Of a stretch of DNA of 64,000 bases, positions 53,366 to 63,718 are shown piece after piece. The position numbers and the translations under genes were made by a program. Source of the DNA: Psococerastis gibbosa (Eukaryota > Arthropoda > Insecta > Psocodea > Psocidae); NCBI GenBank assembly GCA_963971405.1, contig OZ020489.1, positions 40,564,510-40,628,509 on the forward strand, written 5' to 3'. The notes below the pieces were generated by a model. It ran no database searches. It was given only the letters and a program-made list of their open reading frames with translations, and was not told the origin of the DNA. The stretch's first letter is position 1, and every line of letters begins with the position of its first letter.

Positions 53366-54076
53366 CCGAGTAAACTCGGACCGGTTCTTTATATTGTTTC
53401 CGTAAGAATTTTGGGCCATTGGCAAACTGGTTTACGGCCTCGATGTCAACCGACACCGGCAGTGCACCGGCTACAAGTGATAATGGACAAACTGTGGGAA
53501 GCTTACCATTACCGCAGTCTAACAAGTGAATGCATGATAAAACTTCTCCAATATAGCCATAAGAAATCGCGTTCAGCAATAGTTCAAACGGCAAAGTCTT
53601 GCAAAATTGGATGGGAAAAGTCAACATCAGTACAGAAATGCTATCACAAAAACTTGTCAAAACACTCCCCCCCCCCTCCCTAACCCCCCCCCCCCCCTTA
53701 AAAAAATATTCTTAAGAGTGGTTGTGTCGCACTTGCCCCCTTGTTAAAACTTGTAAAGTAAAAAAAAACTCGGCAAAACTTCACTCAAGGCATGGAAAGA
53801 AAAGCTCAACAAACTTTGGCAAATTTAGTGGAGGGTAAAAATTACAGTAGGTAGACCAAATGATTTTAAAAGCCAAGTTTGAGGAAAGGTCCGGAAGGTG
53901 GCGCTGAGAGCTAGGGGGGGGGGTATGGGGTTTTCTTTGTTTTCTTTTTCTGTTTTTCTTTTTTAATTTAAAACACTATTATTTTTTGGCCTTGAAAAAA
54001 TCATTGGGCAATGATCTAACTTTGTTAAAACATAGTAAGGGTCTTCACAACGTCTGTGTTATCGGGTTAGCCCTAG
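53366..54076. other. Gene-free stretch with an unassigned frame
   Basis: A frame at 53345-53683 (plus) continues from the family F edge into 'ILGHWQTGLRPRCQPTPAVHRLQ' text. I cannot assign it, and a minus-strand frame covers the same bases. C runs lie at 53667-53697 and a G run at 53914-53923. No gene is supported. Confidence 0.4.
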
Positions 54077-54297
54077 TTAAAATAAATAAATAAATAACGA
54101 CTTTTTGTTGTTACTATTACTAAGCCAACCTAGCGGGGTTAGGGCTATAAAGCCCTCTCTTACACTCAACTAGGAAGGCCCGGGACCACCTGCTTTACAT
54201 GCCCTCCGAAGCATGGCCAGAAAATGTAGCTTGTGTGGGACTCAAGCCAACAACCTTTCGGGTGAAAGTCAGAGTCCGTAACACTACGCTACATGCC
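54077..54297 (-). mobile_element. SINE S1, copy 7
   Basis: Full-length minus-strand copy: (ATAA)n tail at the left, the body with 'tagggctataaagccctctc' and 'gaaggcccgggacc', and a tRNA-like head ending 'acactacgctacatgcc' at the right. Confidence 0.87.
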
Positions 54298-55666
54298 TTG
54301 AGTACGTGGTCGGCATTCCCCTCCCCTCATATACTGCAAGTGAGCTATATGTACAGCGAAATCATAACTTTAGGTCTGCATTTTCAATATTGTATAGGCA
54401 GCAGGCTATTAAAAGGCCAACTGAATGCTGCCGTCAAATCAAATCCCCACTCAAAACTTTGGAAAGGTTAAGAAGGGTTGTGGCTTTCTGCTATGAATTA
54501 CATTAAAAAAAATTCGTATCCTTCCGCTTTTAAAAAAATTAAAGGTTATTAACACCGCCCGTCCATCCCCAATATTTCGGTTAATATGAGAAATACCATA
54601 CAAAATAGAAAATGAAAATTTACCACTGAGAAAAATTTGGGCTGTTTCTTGTACTTACGATGTCGAATTTCAATGGAATATCAATCTTGCGGCCATAAAT
54701 GAAAGTAGAAGAAGTATAAAAAAATACTCCTCTACAATTGGATGCACAGTATGTTGCCGGCGGACTCGTAGCCTATATGTATTACTTAGTCATGATGGGG
54801 TCAAATCTGGAAAATAAAGACAATTTTATTTTTTTCTTTCTTTCAATATAGCTAAAACCTGTGTAATATCGATAAAAGAAAAGCGAAATAAATTAACCTA
54901 CAATACATACTAAAATACCCCCCACCCCCCTGTATCCGTCCATGGATTGAAGTGAAGATCAGTGAAGTACCTACGCCTTAGGAAGTTTTCCCTTTAAAAA
55001 ACATAATATATTGTATATAACCTACAACCAATCCTCCCCCCCCCCCTCCTATGAATTCTCAAGTGTTCAAATCGCATTACAGTATTTACAAAGGTAACTC
55101 TTCGGCAAATCCATAGGTAAACATTCTTCAAGGTGAGCGATTTTTACCATTCCCGTTTTCGGATGAGGTAAATCGCGTCAGGTATCAGAACGGCAAATTG
55201 AATTCCTTTAAAATACCGAATTACCGATAGTCCCCCCCCCCTCTTACCCTCACTCTTGCGCCCCCTTCTATCGGAGCACAACATATTAACTTTTATTAAA
55301 ATTTATTGAACCCGCTAGTTTATTGGCATAATTAAATTTGTTACTCGTAGTTTGTATATGCCGATATCTGAAAGTTTGAGTTCTTTGCCTAGCAGCTACA
55401 CACTGCCTATACATTACATATGTGTATATTATAAATAAATAAATATTCATTTATTTGCAAAAACTAAAAGTCCAAACAAATGCAAATCTGACATAGCAAA
55501 TTGATTACAATTTAAATTCGTGGTACAATTTTGTTAAAGTTACATAAAATATACAATAGACGGTAATCATCAAACTATCGACACAATTTATAGACTATTA
55601 CAATCAAATTATTAAAAAGAAAAACATAAGAAGACTGAAATGGAAAGTAATTTGCAATAGGCTATA
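54298..55666. other. Gene-free stretch left of hAT element 2
   Basis: C runs lie at 54918-54932, 55038-55048 and 55231-55241. 'cccctgtatccgtccatgg' at 54931-54949 is a lone end of the GGACGGAT MITE family. No gene is supported. Confidence 0.45.
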
Positions 55667-55854
55667 GGGACTTACAGGCCCGGCCCGAGGTATTTTCTTG
55701 AGTGGTGCGAGTTTACATTTTAGCGCCCCCCCCCCCCCTCCCAGAGACCGTAAATTATTCATGAACGCTTGAGTATGGGAGACATTAAAAAATTGTGCAT
55801 GCTTCTTATAAAGGGATTGTATTAGGCAACTGTAACTAATAACTAAATGTAAAA

Positions 55855-58293
55855 TTATTGAAATTTCTCCTTCCTAGCTTTGATGCTAGCAAATTTTTTA
55901 ATCAAATGATCATAGGAGAGATTGTTGGCGATCTCATTTTCTATGGATAATATGGCTAAGTCCGACAATTTCTCATCAGCTAAAACAGACCTTAGGTAGG
56001 TCTTTATCAATTTTAGCTTGCTGAAGCTCCTTTCTCCCTTAGCAACAGTGACCGGTATAGTAATGAAAATGCGGAGAGCTGTCCAAACGTTTGGAAACAT
56101 ATCTTTCCAACAATGCTTTGCCAAAAACTCAAGAACCCCCTTTGGATGCCCATCGTCGCCGCCTAAGAACGCACTAAGGCTCCTTATTTCTTGGGCTAGC
56201 TCGGTACCCGAAATATCACTGAGAGCGCCATGGGTTAAGACAGATTCTAAATCTGAGCAGGCCGCATTCAAACCATTATGGTCGATCTTTTTCAAATCGT
56301 ACATAAATTGCCATGTACTATTAATGTCACTTAATTGGGAAAAGCGCAACTGCAATGAATTAATGGCTGTGTCAATCATTGGATAGAAGACAGAGGTGCG
56401 AAACGCTGTTTCTGGGTCAGTAGGAGATTCGTCTTGATTTTCATAAGAAAACATCTTCTTTTTCCTTCGCAGACGGACAGTTTCAAACTCCTGAGTGATT
56501 TGTGCTTCTTCAGCGATTTCTTTGGCAGTGATGAGTGCAGAAGTGAAACCTGTACTTCTGTATTCTTTTAAAAATTTCAAGCATTTATTCATAATTTTTG
56601 TAGCTTCGGACAAATCCATGGTTTCAGATTGCATTGTTTTGCTTACTAGATTAACCTGGAATAAAACATCGTACCATATGACTAACGCCATTAAGAACTC
56701 GAACTTTTCCAAATTTACAAGAAGCGATTCAGCCTCTGAGCTTGCAACAGGGTCCGTTGATTGTTCATATTCATCCTCCAGAGCCCTTTTAACTTCAGCA
56801 TACTGATACCGCACTGCTTTCAAGCTGTTGATCCTGCTTTCCCAGCGTGTGTCACAAACCTTTTTCAGGCTTAAATTTTGCAGATGCTCTGAGACCACCT
56901 TCCACCGCTTTGTTGAATTTGAGAAATACACAAACAGCCGTTGCAGCACACCAAAAAGAGACACTGATTTGATAGAAGTTTTTGCTGCATCGGCAACCAC
57001 AAGGTTGAGACTATGACAGCCGCAAGGGTTAAAAAAGGCTCGTGGATAGGTTTTAGCAATGCGACTCTGAACTCCTTTAATGTGTCCAACCATATTAGCA
57101 CCATTATCATATCCTTGGCCCCTGCAGTCATTCATGTCAATACCATATTTATCAATTATTTCGTCCAAAAATAAGCCCGTCAGGCCGGCTCCAGTTGAGT
57201 CAGCCACTGGCTTATATGTCAAAAAACACTCACGCACACGCGCTTCATCGACGTCGAAAAATCTGAAGGTGACACTCATTTGCTCAGTGTGGCTGATGTC
57301 AGGAGTACAGTCTAAAATTATAGAAAAATACTTGGCACTTCTTATTTTAGATAATATTTGGCCTCTTACTTCGTCAGCTAATAATTTAATTACTTCGTTT
57401 TGAATATTTTTGCTAAAATAAAAATGCTTGGATTCCTTCTGCATCACTCTTCGCAAGTGCTCCATCATGACGGGGTCGAATTGGCCAAGTAATTGTACAA
57501 GGCCTAAGAAATTCCCATTTCTTGGAGTGTATAAAGTGTCCTTGCTACCACGAAAAGGCAAATTGTGTTCAGCCAAAAACAGCGTGATGGCGATCATTCG
57601 TTCCATAACAGAAGACCACCTTGCTTTTTCATCCTCCAATTGCTTCTGAAGCCCTTTATCTATGCCACAACATTTTTTTAACCTTTTAGCCGTTTCAAGC
57701 CACGTTAATAAGGCTTGCTGGTGGTCGTCAGAAAACTCATGGCTCGTTAGTAAACGAGACAAATGATGCCAGTTGTCAGAGCCAACATTGGAAAGATGGC
57801 AACGACTTGTGCGCTTGAAGATGTGACAACAAAAGCAGTATACTTTCTTTGTTGAATTGGAATAAACAAGCCACTGCCGCTCATATACTTCTCCGTTGGG
57901 CATGCTTTTTTTGAAATGGCTGTTGGAAAAATGCCGGCCTTTCTCATTTTTTGGGTATTTATCATCATCGAGTTTCCCGTTTTGCGGCCCCTCTTCAACG
58001 ATCATGTCAATAACTTGTGAAGACAAGTAAGAGGGCCACTTGGCTATGTCCATAGAAAAACTTCTTTCTTCTTCACTGCAAGGCAAGTTCTCAAAAATGG
58101 CCTCGTCCAGCGCAACCGCCTGGGCCTCACTCTCAACCGTACTTTCCTTGCTTGTACTAGGGGGCTGGGTTGGGTCTGGATGTGGACCTGGCCGTTTTAG
58201 AAATTTGGCCATTTGCGCCGCTTGCTTTTCATTCTCAGCTTCCCTAGCTCTTCTTTTCCTCTCATTTCCGGCGCCTGACAATTTTTTCCACAT
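55855..58293 (-). CDS. hAT transposase, ZMYM1-like, single long frame
   Basis: 812 residues without interruption. The basic N-terminus ('KKLSGAGNERKRRAREAE') is typical of ZMYM1-like/hAT proteins. A TTF-type zinc finger lies at about 138-195 (Cys in 'VYCFCCHIF', His in 'NWHHL', 'TSHEF' and 'DDHQQ'). A DUF4371-type region follows. Catalytic Asp candidates are in 'IILDCTPD' (D328) and 'GQGYDNGANMVG' (D396). The C-terminal dimerisation block is 'AKGERSFSKLKLIKTYLR' (about 752-769). The role is cut-and-paste transposition of its own element. The minus strand just upstream of the start reads 'tttattttag', a plausible 3' splice site, so a 5' non-coding exon may exist. The first ATG is kept as start because similarity begins at once. 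No disabling lesion is seen. Confidence 0.92.
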   Translation of the reverse strand: MWKKLSGAGNERKRRAREAENEKQAAQMAKFLKRPGPHPDPTQPPSTSKESTVESEAQAVALDEAIFENLPCSEEERSFSMDIAKWPSYLSSQVIDMIVEEGPQNGKLDDDKYPKNEKGRHFSNSHFKKSMPNGEVYERQWLVYSNSTKKVYCFCCHIFKRTSRCHLSNVGSDNWHHLSRLLTSHEFSDDHQQALLTWLETAKRLKKCCGIDKGLQKQLEDEKARWSSVMERMIAITLFLAEHNLPFRGSKDTLYTPRNGNFLGLVQLLGQFDPVMMEHLRRVMQKESKHFYFSKNIQNEVIKLLADEVRGQILSKIRSAKYFSIILDCTPDISHTEQMSVTFRFFDVDEARVRECFLTYKPVADSTGAGLTGLFLDEIIDKYGIDMNDCRGQGYDNGANMVGHIKGVQSRIAKTYPRAFFNPCGCHSLNLVVADAAKTSIKSVSLFGVLQRLFVYFSNSTKRWKVVSEHLQNLSLKKVCDTRWESRINSLKAVRYQYAEVKRALEDEYEQSTDPVASSEAESLLVNLEKFEFLMALVIWYDVLFQVNLVSKTMQSETMDLSEATKIMNKCLKFLKEYRSTGFTSALITAKEIAEEAQITQEFETVRLRRKKKMFSYENQDESPTDPETAFRTSVFYPMIDTAINSLQLRFSQLSDINSTWQFMYDLKKIDHNGLNAACSDLESVLTHGALSDISGTELAQEIRSLSAFLGGDDGHPKGVLEFLAKHCWKDMFPNVWTALRIFITIPVTVAKGERSFSKLKLIKTYLRSVLADEKLSDLAILSIENEIANNLSYDHLIKKFASIKARKEKFQ

Positions 58294-58801
58294 TGCCTTT
58301 GCAAAGTTGCTAAAATAAAAGACACATAAATTACCTTAAGTCTAAATAAAGTCCAAAATAAATAAATATACAATAAGTTGGACATACAGTAGACATAAAT
58401 TCTCTTATTTGATATTAATAACAAACACAAACCATTCGCAGAATTGCAAGCCGAGCCACTTCTTAATCTGCTTTGTAACTCTCTTATTTATTATAACAAC
58501 AACTTAATACAAATACCGCTATAAAGCATCTGCGTCTGCTTACCTTAAAATTTTTTTGTTGCCAATTGCAATTATTTATAAAAATCTCACAAGAGATACG
58601 AGTGAAGCTGAAATTAGTAACCAATAACAATGCTATGATCTGCCATTTTAGTTAGGGTGGCCAACATAACCACTCGGAGTTGTCGTGGAAGGAGTTAACG
58701 TTCCACCACGTTAAACCGGTTGGCGCCAGATTTAAAACAAGTCTTCTATAAAAATTATTTTATTTTTATTTTTTTTAAATTATCCCGCTTGAAAACACAA
58801 A

Positions 58802-58845
58802 GCCGAGTCCAAGGGGGCGTCTCGCGGCGCCCCCTTGGACTCGGC
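58802..58845. repeat. 18-bp perfect hairpin in hAT element 2
   Basis: Arms GCCGAGTCCAAGGGGGCG (58802-58819) and CGCCCCCTTGGACTCGGC (58828-58845) are exact complements, with an 8-base loop. It lies about 45 bp inside the right terminus, upstream of the transposase frame. Confidence 0.95.
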
Positions 58846-58898
58846 GCCTGGTGCGGCCGCTCCACTTGCCCATAGGACGGGCCGGGCCTGGGGACTTA

Positions 58899-59196
58899 TA
58901 TGTGATATTTTATAATATTGTATTTACAGTAAGTAATACAATAGTACCTAGTCGTATTGTTTCTATTTAATTTTTAATATATGTGATATCCATTTAAGGT
59001 TAATTATGACAATGGTTTATGGAAAATTACCTGTAATGTCAGTAACATCTAATGAACAAGCGTTTAGATTAAATATCTTTGCTAACCGATAAATGTGGTT
59101 ACTCCTCAATATTGTACGTTGTCATATAACAACAATATTAGAGGTACAAAGAATAAGCTGCATCATAGAGGGAACAATAGAAGGCGTCAACCGACC
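58899..59196. other. Gene-free stretch
   Basis: AT-rich, with no recognised element or frame. Confidence 0.35.
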
Positions 59197-59345
59197 TGTC
59201 CATTATCGCTTGTAGCCGGTGTAGGTTGACATCAAGGACGTATACCAGTTTGCCAATGGCCAAAATTGCATACGGAAACAATATAAATAATGTCCGTCGT
59301 TGGCATTGGACAGGGGACCAATGAGCTAATTTTGGTTTAGTTTAG
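59197..59345 (-). mobile_element. SINE-like family S2, body fragment
   Basis: Contains 'ccattatcgcttgtagccgg', 'aggttgacatcaaggacg', 'gccaatggccaaaattgcat' and 'tccgtcgttggcattggac', matching 25556-25715 and the edge copy. No tRNA-like head. Confidence 0.65.
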
Positions 59346-59382
59346 GTTCATAAAAAACCCATTATTATTATTATTATTATTA

Positions 59383-59604
59383 GTCAGGATATGTAGAATA
59401 GTGGTACAGACTCCAACTTTCACCCGAAAGTTTGTTGGTTCGAGTCCTATACTAGCAACATTTTCTGGCCATGCTTCGGAGGGCATGTAAAGCAGGCGGT
59501 CTCGGGCCTTGCTAGTTGGGTGAAAGAGAAGGCTTTATAGCCCTAACTCCGCTAGGTTGGCTTAGTAATAGAACCAAAAGTGACTATTTATTTATTTATT
59601 ACTG
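59383..59604 (+). mobile_element. SINE S1, copy 8
   Basis: Full-length plus-strand copy: head 'gtagaatagtggtacag', B-box 'ggttcgagtcct', standard body, and (ATTT)n tail. An ATT microsatellite precedes it at 59362-59380. Confidence 0.87.
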
Positions 59605-60097
59605 TACAATGGTATGGGCCGGAATACGCTAATTGCTTGAGAACTGGACTGTGAACTGAAAGAATACACCATGAGGTGTAAGCTCAACTAGAACAAGAAT
59701 GGGAACGAGCTGGGGCCTTACTGTGCAGAAAGAGGAAAACTGCACCGTTGGAGGACAAATAAACAGGAAAAGGGGGCATCAGAAAATTAATTTAAATGTT
59801 TTTAAAGACGCGATAAGCAACCCAGTAAAGGCTGGACTACGGTAGCTTATCAGGTGCACGCTGGGTATTGTCTAGTGCTTATATTTGCATTTTAAATTCC
59901 GTAAAGTAGGTCATCCACGTAGTTGATTTGCGAGGAGCATTTCCGATATCTGCAGCTGATTATACTGTAGGATATTGTTATTTGCCTTGAAGTTTGAAGT
60001 GGGACACGAACCCGAAGGTCGAGTTTTTATACAACAATAGATATACATGTATAAGAAAACAAAACAAGGAAAAAATCCCTGTGTCTCGTGACTGCTA
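59605..60097. other. Gene-free stretch between two S1 copies
   Basis: No recognised element or gene. Confidence 0.3.
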
Positions 60098-60307
60098 AAT
60101 AAATAAATAATGACTGTTTGCTCTGTTATTAAGACAACCTAACGGAATTAAGGCTATAAAGCCCTGTCCTACACTCAACTAGGAAGGCCCGGGATCGCCT
60201 GCTTTCCACGGCCTCCAGAGCATGGCCAGAAAATGTAGCATGGGACTCGAACCAATACAACCTTGCGGGTAAAACTCCGTACTCCTAGTCCGTACCACTA
60301 CTCTATA
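60098..60307 (-). mobile_element. SINE S1, copy 9, diverged
   Basis: Minus-strand copy with more changes than the others ('tccacggcctccagagcatgg', 'caaccttgcgggtaaaact'). The tail is (AAAT)n at the left; the head 'accactactctata' is at the right, abutting P copy 3. Confidence 0.82.
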
Positions 60308-60312
60308 TAGGG

Positions 60313-60606
60313 GGAACCGGCCACCGTACCAAGTTGAATCCAGTGGACCAGAGCAGGTTCAAAGCTGCAGATAACTTGGTCGTGTGCACAGTGCCGGTAG
60401 GATAACATGGTAGGACTTGTCCTGGTCACCTCCGAACTAATCGTGTAACTTCATTGTGTTTCCCAAGTGGTTCGGAACCCACTATAATCAGGAGATCCAC
60501 CGTCCAATGGGCTGGCGTAGGACAGTCAAGTCGGGGTCGCTCTATGGGCCCAAAATTGAGGCCTAAGTTGTTATTAACCCGACGAACACTAGTACAACTA
60601 CTAAGA
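60313..60606 (+). mobile_element. SINE-like retroposon P, copy 3
   Basis: Begins 'aaccggccaccgtaccaag' and ends 'cgaacactagtacaactac'. It has more differences than copies 1 and 2, and no clear target duplication. It sits directly against the head of S1 copy 9. Confidence 0.8.
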
Positions 60607-60654
60607 TACAGCCATTACACTTGGATAGACCTAGGGCCCGTATATAAAAGGAAA

Positions 60655-60862
60655 TATTACTTTTTTTAATTTTTTGGAGTTTAAGGTCTGTTTGCAGGGG
60701 AAAACTCCCCCAAAATGGAGCTAGCCTAAAATATAAAAAAATTGTCACGAGGTATGACTTTTTTTCTGAATCAACGCACCAAATTACATTCATATCCGCA
60801 CTGAGTTGTTTACCTACAAATCGACGAACAGAAATATAACGTAATTCATAAGCCATTTCTTT
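60655..60862 (-). mobile_element. Family F, copy 9, fragment
   Basis: Minus-orientation text 'gaaaactcccccaaaatggagctagcctaaaatat', 'gaggtatgac', 'gcactgagttgtttacc' and 'aaatcgacgaacag' follows the family order. Both ends are missing. Confidence 0.55.
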
Positions 60863-61269
60863 ATAGACTTACCAGGTGAAGACAGCCTCTCACTGAAATC
60901 CTAAAATTATAATATCACATCTCAACCCACAGGTAAGCGTGCAGATGTCGAAGCTTTCCTTCTGTCACACAAGTATAGTAGTATACGTAGTATGTGATGC
61001 GTAGGAACTGTACAAGTATATATATATATATATACTAAATTGAAGGCTTGTACAAATAATACTACAAAAACTTTCAAACAAATGTAATTCATCGACCCGA
61101 AAATCAAAATGCGTCAGTCGAGTGAATCCGAATAACATATCAATTTTTTTATATTTAGTATAAACATTAGATCGAGGTAAATACACGTTTATTTATTTAT
61201 TTATTATTATTATTATTATTATATAATTCAATTTTAAATTAGGACTATTTTCATGTGTATTCTTGTTTC
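60863..61269. other. Gene-free stretch with AT microsatellites
   Basis: A (TA)n run lies at 61016-61036 and TTA/ATT repeats at 61188-61222. Minus-strand frames here are small and repeat-derived. Confidence 0.45.
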
Positions 61270-61272
61270 TTA

Positions 61273-61635
61273 GGCGCCGATTTCACCGACCGGCTAGGGC
61301 TAAATACAAAAACGGTGACGTGGTAGCAGACATTCAAGACTTAGGCGGGGTTTCCACCGACCTCACATTGCAGAATGCAAATGACATTGACGGAAATTAG
61401 CATTTTTCTTTTTATAGAAATCTATTAAAATGCTTGTACTTTTAGTGTGTTTGTTTGTGATTTTACTGTATGATCATTGATCAATTTTAACTATGGCATA
61501 GAGTAAAACAAACATTTCCGTCAATGTCATTTGCATTCTGCAAATTTCTGGTGGAAACCCCGCCTAAGTCTTGAATGCCTGCCACCACGTCACCGTTTTT
61601 GTATTTAGCCCTAGCCGGTCGGTGGAATCCCCGCC
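61273..61635. mobile_element. Nested Harbinger-like MITE with TTA duplication, best copy
   Basis: Flanked by TTA at 61270-61272 and 61636-61638. The outer arms 'ccgaccggctagggctaaat' and 'aacggtgacgtggtagcaga' pair with their complements at the right. The inner arms 'ggcggggtttccaccgacc' and 'attgcagaatgcaaatgac' pair with the inner right arm. Total about 130 bp per arm. A small deletion removes the 'catatgacgccat' part of the centre. Confidence 0.88.
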
Positions 61636-61864
61636 TTATGAGGACGTCAAAAACCATGTATACACCTACTAGCCGGTTAAAAATGAATGGTTAAAATATT
61701 ATCCATTGTTTATTACGTGGTATTAGCCTACTTGAAGTTCCTTTAGCCTCTGTTGCTATGGCAGCAGACAGAGATTATTAATTCAATGTCTTTTATGCCA
61801 CAACAGACCCAACAATTACACCTTACATAATTGTCATATACTATACATGTGATTTGAGCCATAT
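61636..61864. other. Gene-free stretch
   Basis: No recognised element or gene. Confidence 0.3.
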
Positions 61865-62170
61865 GTCACAGCAGAAAAATCACGGTAAGTTGCCTGAGGC
61901 ATGCTATTGAAGTGTTCCCCCAAACAACAGTCATCTTAAAAATGATATATCCTGTATATGCTATGCAGGTTTTCATGTCTTCTTCTTTTAATGCCTCTTC
62001 TATCGAAGATTGGCGATCATCATGGCGATTTAGGCCCTAGAGACTGCTGCTCCGAAAAGGGAAATCGTGCTTCAGAGTTTTCATATACTGTATTTCAATT
62101 GAAAGATTAGTGTTGATCGCGTTTTACACAGTATGCCTCAGTCAACTTACCGTGATTTTTCTGCTGTGAC
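61865..62170. mobile_element. Foldback element with 40-bp inverted ends
   Basis: Left end GTCACAGCAGAAAAATCACG, continuing 'gtaagttgcctgaggcat' (61865-61904), pairs with 'atgcctcagtcaacttac' then CGTGATTTTTCTGCTGTGAC (62132-62170). The interior includes the head of repeat Q ('aatgcctcttctatcgaaga' at 61991). A further lone end 'ctgatttttctgctgtgac' lies at 62212-62229. No target duplication is visible. Confidence 0.75.
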
Positions 62171-63003
62171 CGTTTCCGCTCGCACTGGGTGTACGGGGAA
62201 GGCTTGCTTCCTGATTTTTCTGCTGTGACGCATGGTTCAACTCAGTGTATTTTTAAAACTACCTACTTACAAATGTAGACATAAGGTAAAACTGAAAAAT
62301 GAAAAAACACAGTTTATAACTTACTATAATAATTTATTTGAAAATTATAAACGAAAACTTGTAACAACAGACACAACCGCATCCCTTCTACTTAACTTAA
62401 CATATTCAGAGTTTTTCAGATTTGTTTTTTATTAATAAAAAAGTTTGCCACTAGCACAATGCTAAAATGGCTTATCGAACAATATCAACATTAAAACGAT
62501 CCGAAATTTTCTATTTTTTTTTTTTCGATTTGTACATTAGTTCGTAGCCTAAGGCCTAGTTGAGGACCCATTATAATCAAATCCAATAAACTATCAAGTG
62601 AGCTAACTGTCACATTGACTTCCCAATGCCAGGGTTGTAATTCGGTGCTCAGTTAGTTTAATTGACTATTTAAGGAACTTAAACCAAACGGACAATTTTT
62701 TTTTATCGCCTTTAAAGGCTTATAATCTATACATTCGCCATTCATATTAGTATAAAGTCAAACCGATCAACAATAAAAGTTAAAAATAAACTCTGAATGC
62801 AGGACATCTCAACAAAAATCCCTTAAAAACGTATCGTCAAATCGTTACAAAAAGCCAAAAAAGTTATTAACATACTCTGAATGTACGACATCTGTCCACA
62901 AATACCCTAAAAACGTTTCGTTATACCGTGAAGAATATATCGTTTCTGGTGCAATAAAACTCTTATTTCTAGTGTAAGGCACTTTTTTAGCGTTACTATA
63001 TAT
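62171..63003. other. Gene-free AT-rich stretch
   Basis: Apart from the lone foldback end at 62212-62229, nothing is recognised. Two 'cataaaaacg tttcg'-like words at 62825-62925 suggest a short degenerate local duplication ('ccctaaaaacgt' at 62820 and 62904). Confidence 0.4.
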
Positions 63004-63250
63004 GAGGAGCTTGGTTACAAACGTGGCCAACTCCATTTTTTTACAAAATGGGGTTTTGATCCGACCTTGCAGATAATTTTAATGTCCACCTGCACGTTGT
63101 AAAATAAAGTGACAAATGCAGCCAGATTGCGCACAGAAGCGCTGAGAAGTCTAGGGTTAGCTATAACCTTAATGCAATTTTCAACAGAAAATCCACTGTC
63201 CTGAAAAGTTCTACAACTTGGAGTTGGCCATGTTTGTAAACAGCCTCCTC
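63004..63250. repeat. Inverted repeat, about 33-bp arms
   Basis: Left arm 63004-63036 ('gaggagcttggttacaaacg' then 'tggccaactccat') and right arm 63218-63250 ('ttggagttggccatgtttgt' then 'aaacagcctcctc') are complements with about four differences. There is no duplication at the edges. This may be an old foldback MITE. Confidence 0.65.
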
Positions 63251-63718
63251 AATTGTTGGTAGGTGAAACTCTAAAGGGTCCTGTTCATGGCCGGTCCGAG
63301 CTATCATGACAATCCAAATCTCTAAATAGAAACTTGGAAACGTTGAAAAACAGAAAAACCATTAGACTCATATCGATTTTATGGACATTTTGGACTGTTT
63401 TGATGGCGTGAACCGGCCGTAAATGGGATCTCAATAAAAGCTTGAAAAAAAATGCTGAGGCAATCAAGTTAGGGTGGGTCCCAATATCGGTTGAAAAATC
63501 TCAGTAAGGAGTACTGAACGGCAATGGAAAATGTCAGTGCCATCCAGTATTCCATACTCGGACTTTTCAAGCGATGGTGGGGTCTGGCCCTAATAAGCTT
63601 CGAGTACTATTCTGTATAACGCTTAATTGTGTGCTCATTACGTATACGAACCAACCTTTCCCAGACTCGCACTCGAATTCGGTTAAATCATGCTCATCAC
63701 CCTTGATAAATTATACCA
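63251..63718. other. Gene-free stretch
   Basis: No recognised element or gene. 'cttttcaagcgatggtggggtctggccc' near 63562 is unique in the window. Confidence 0.3.

Larger units (their letters stand above)
55675..58890 (-). mobile_element. Complete autonomous-looking hAT element 2
   Basis: The left end CAGGCCCGGCCCG and the complement of the right end match over 13 bases. Perfect 8-bp duplications gggactta lie at 55667-55674 and 58891-58898. The element is 3,216 bp and holds one intact minus-strand transposase frame. Near the right end an 18-bp perfect hairpin (58802-58845) and 'ggcgcccccttgg' text suggest GC-rich subterminal structure. The termini and protein differ from element 1, so this is a separate family. 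Confidence 0.93.

Noticed and set aside
53345-53683. 112-residue frames on both strands
   Set aside because: They start inside family F and end in poly-C. No recognisable domain, and both strands are equally open.
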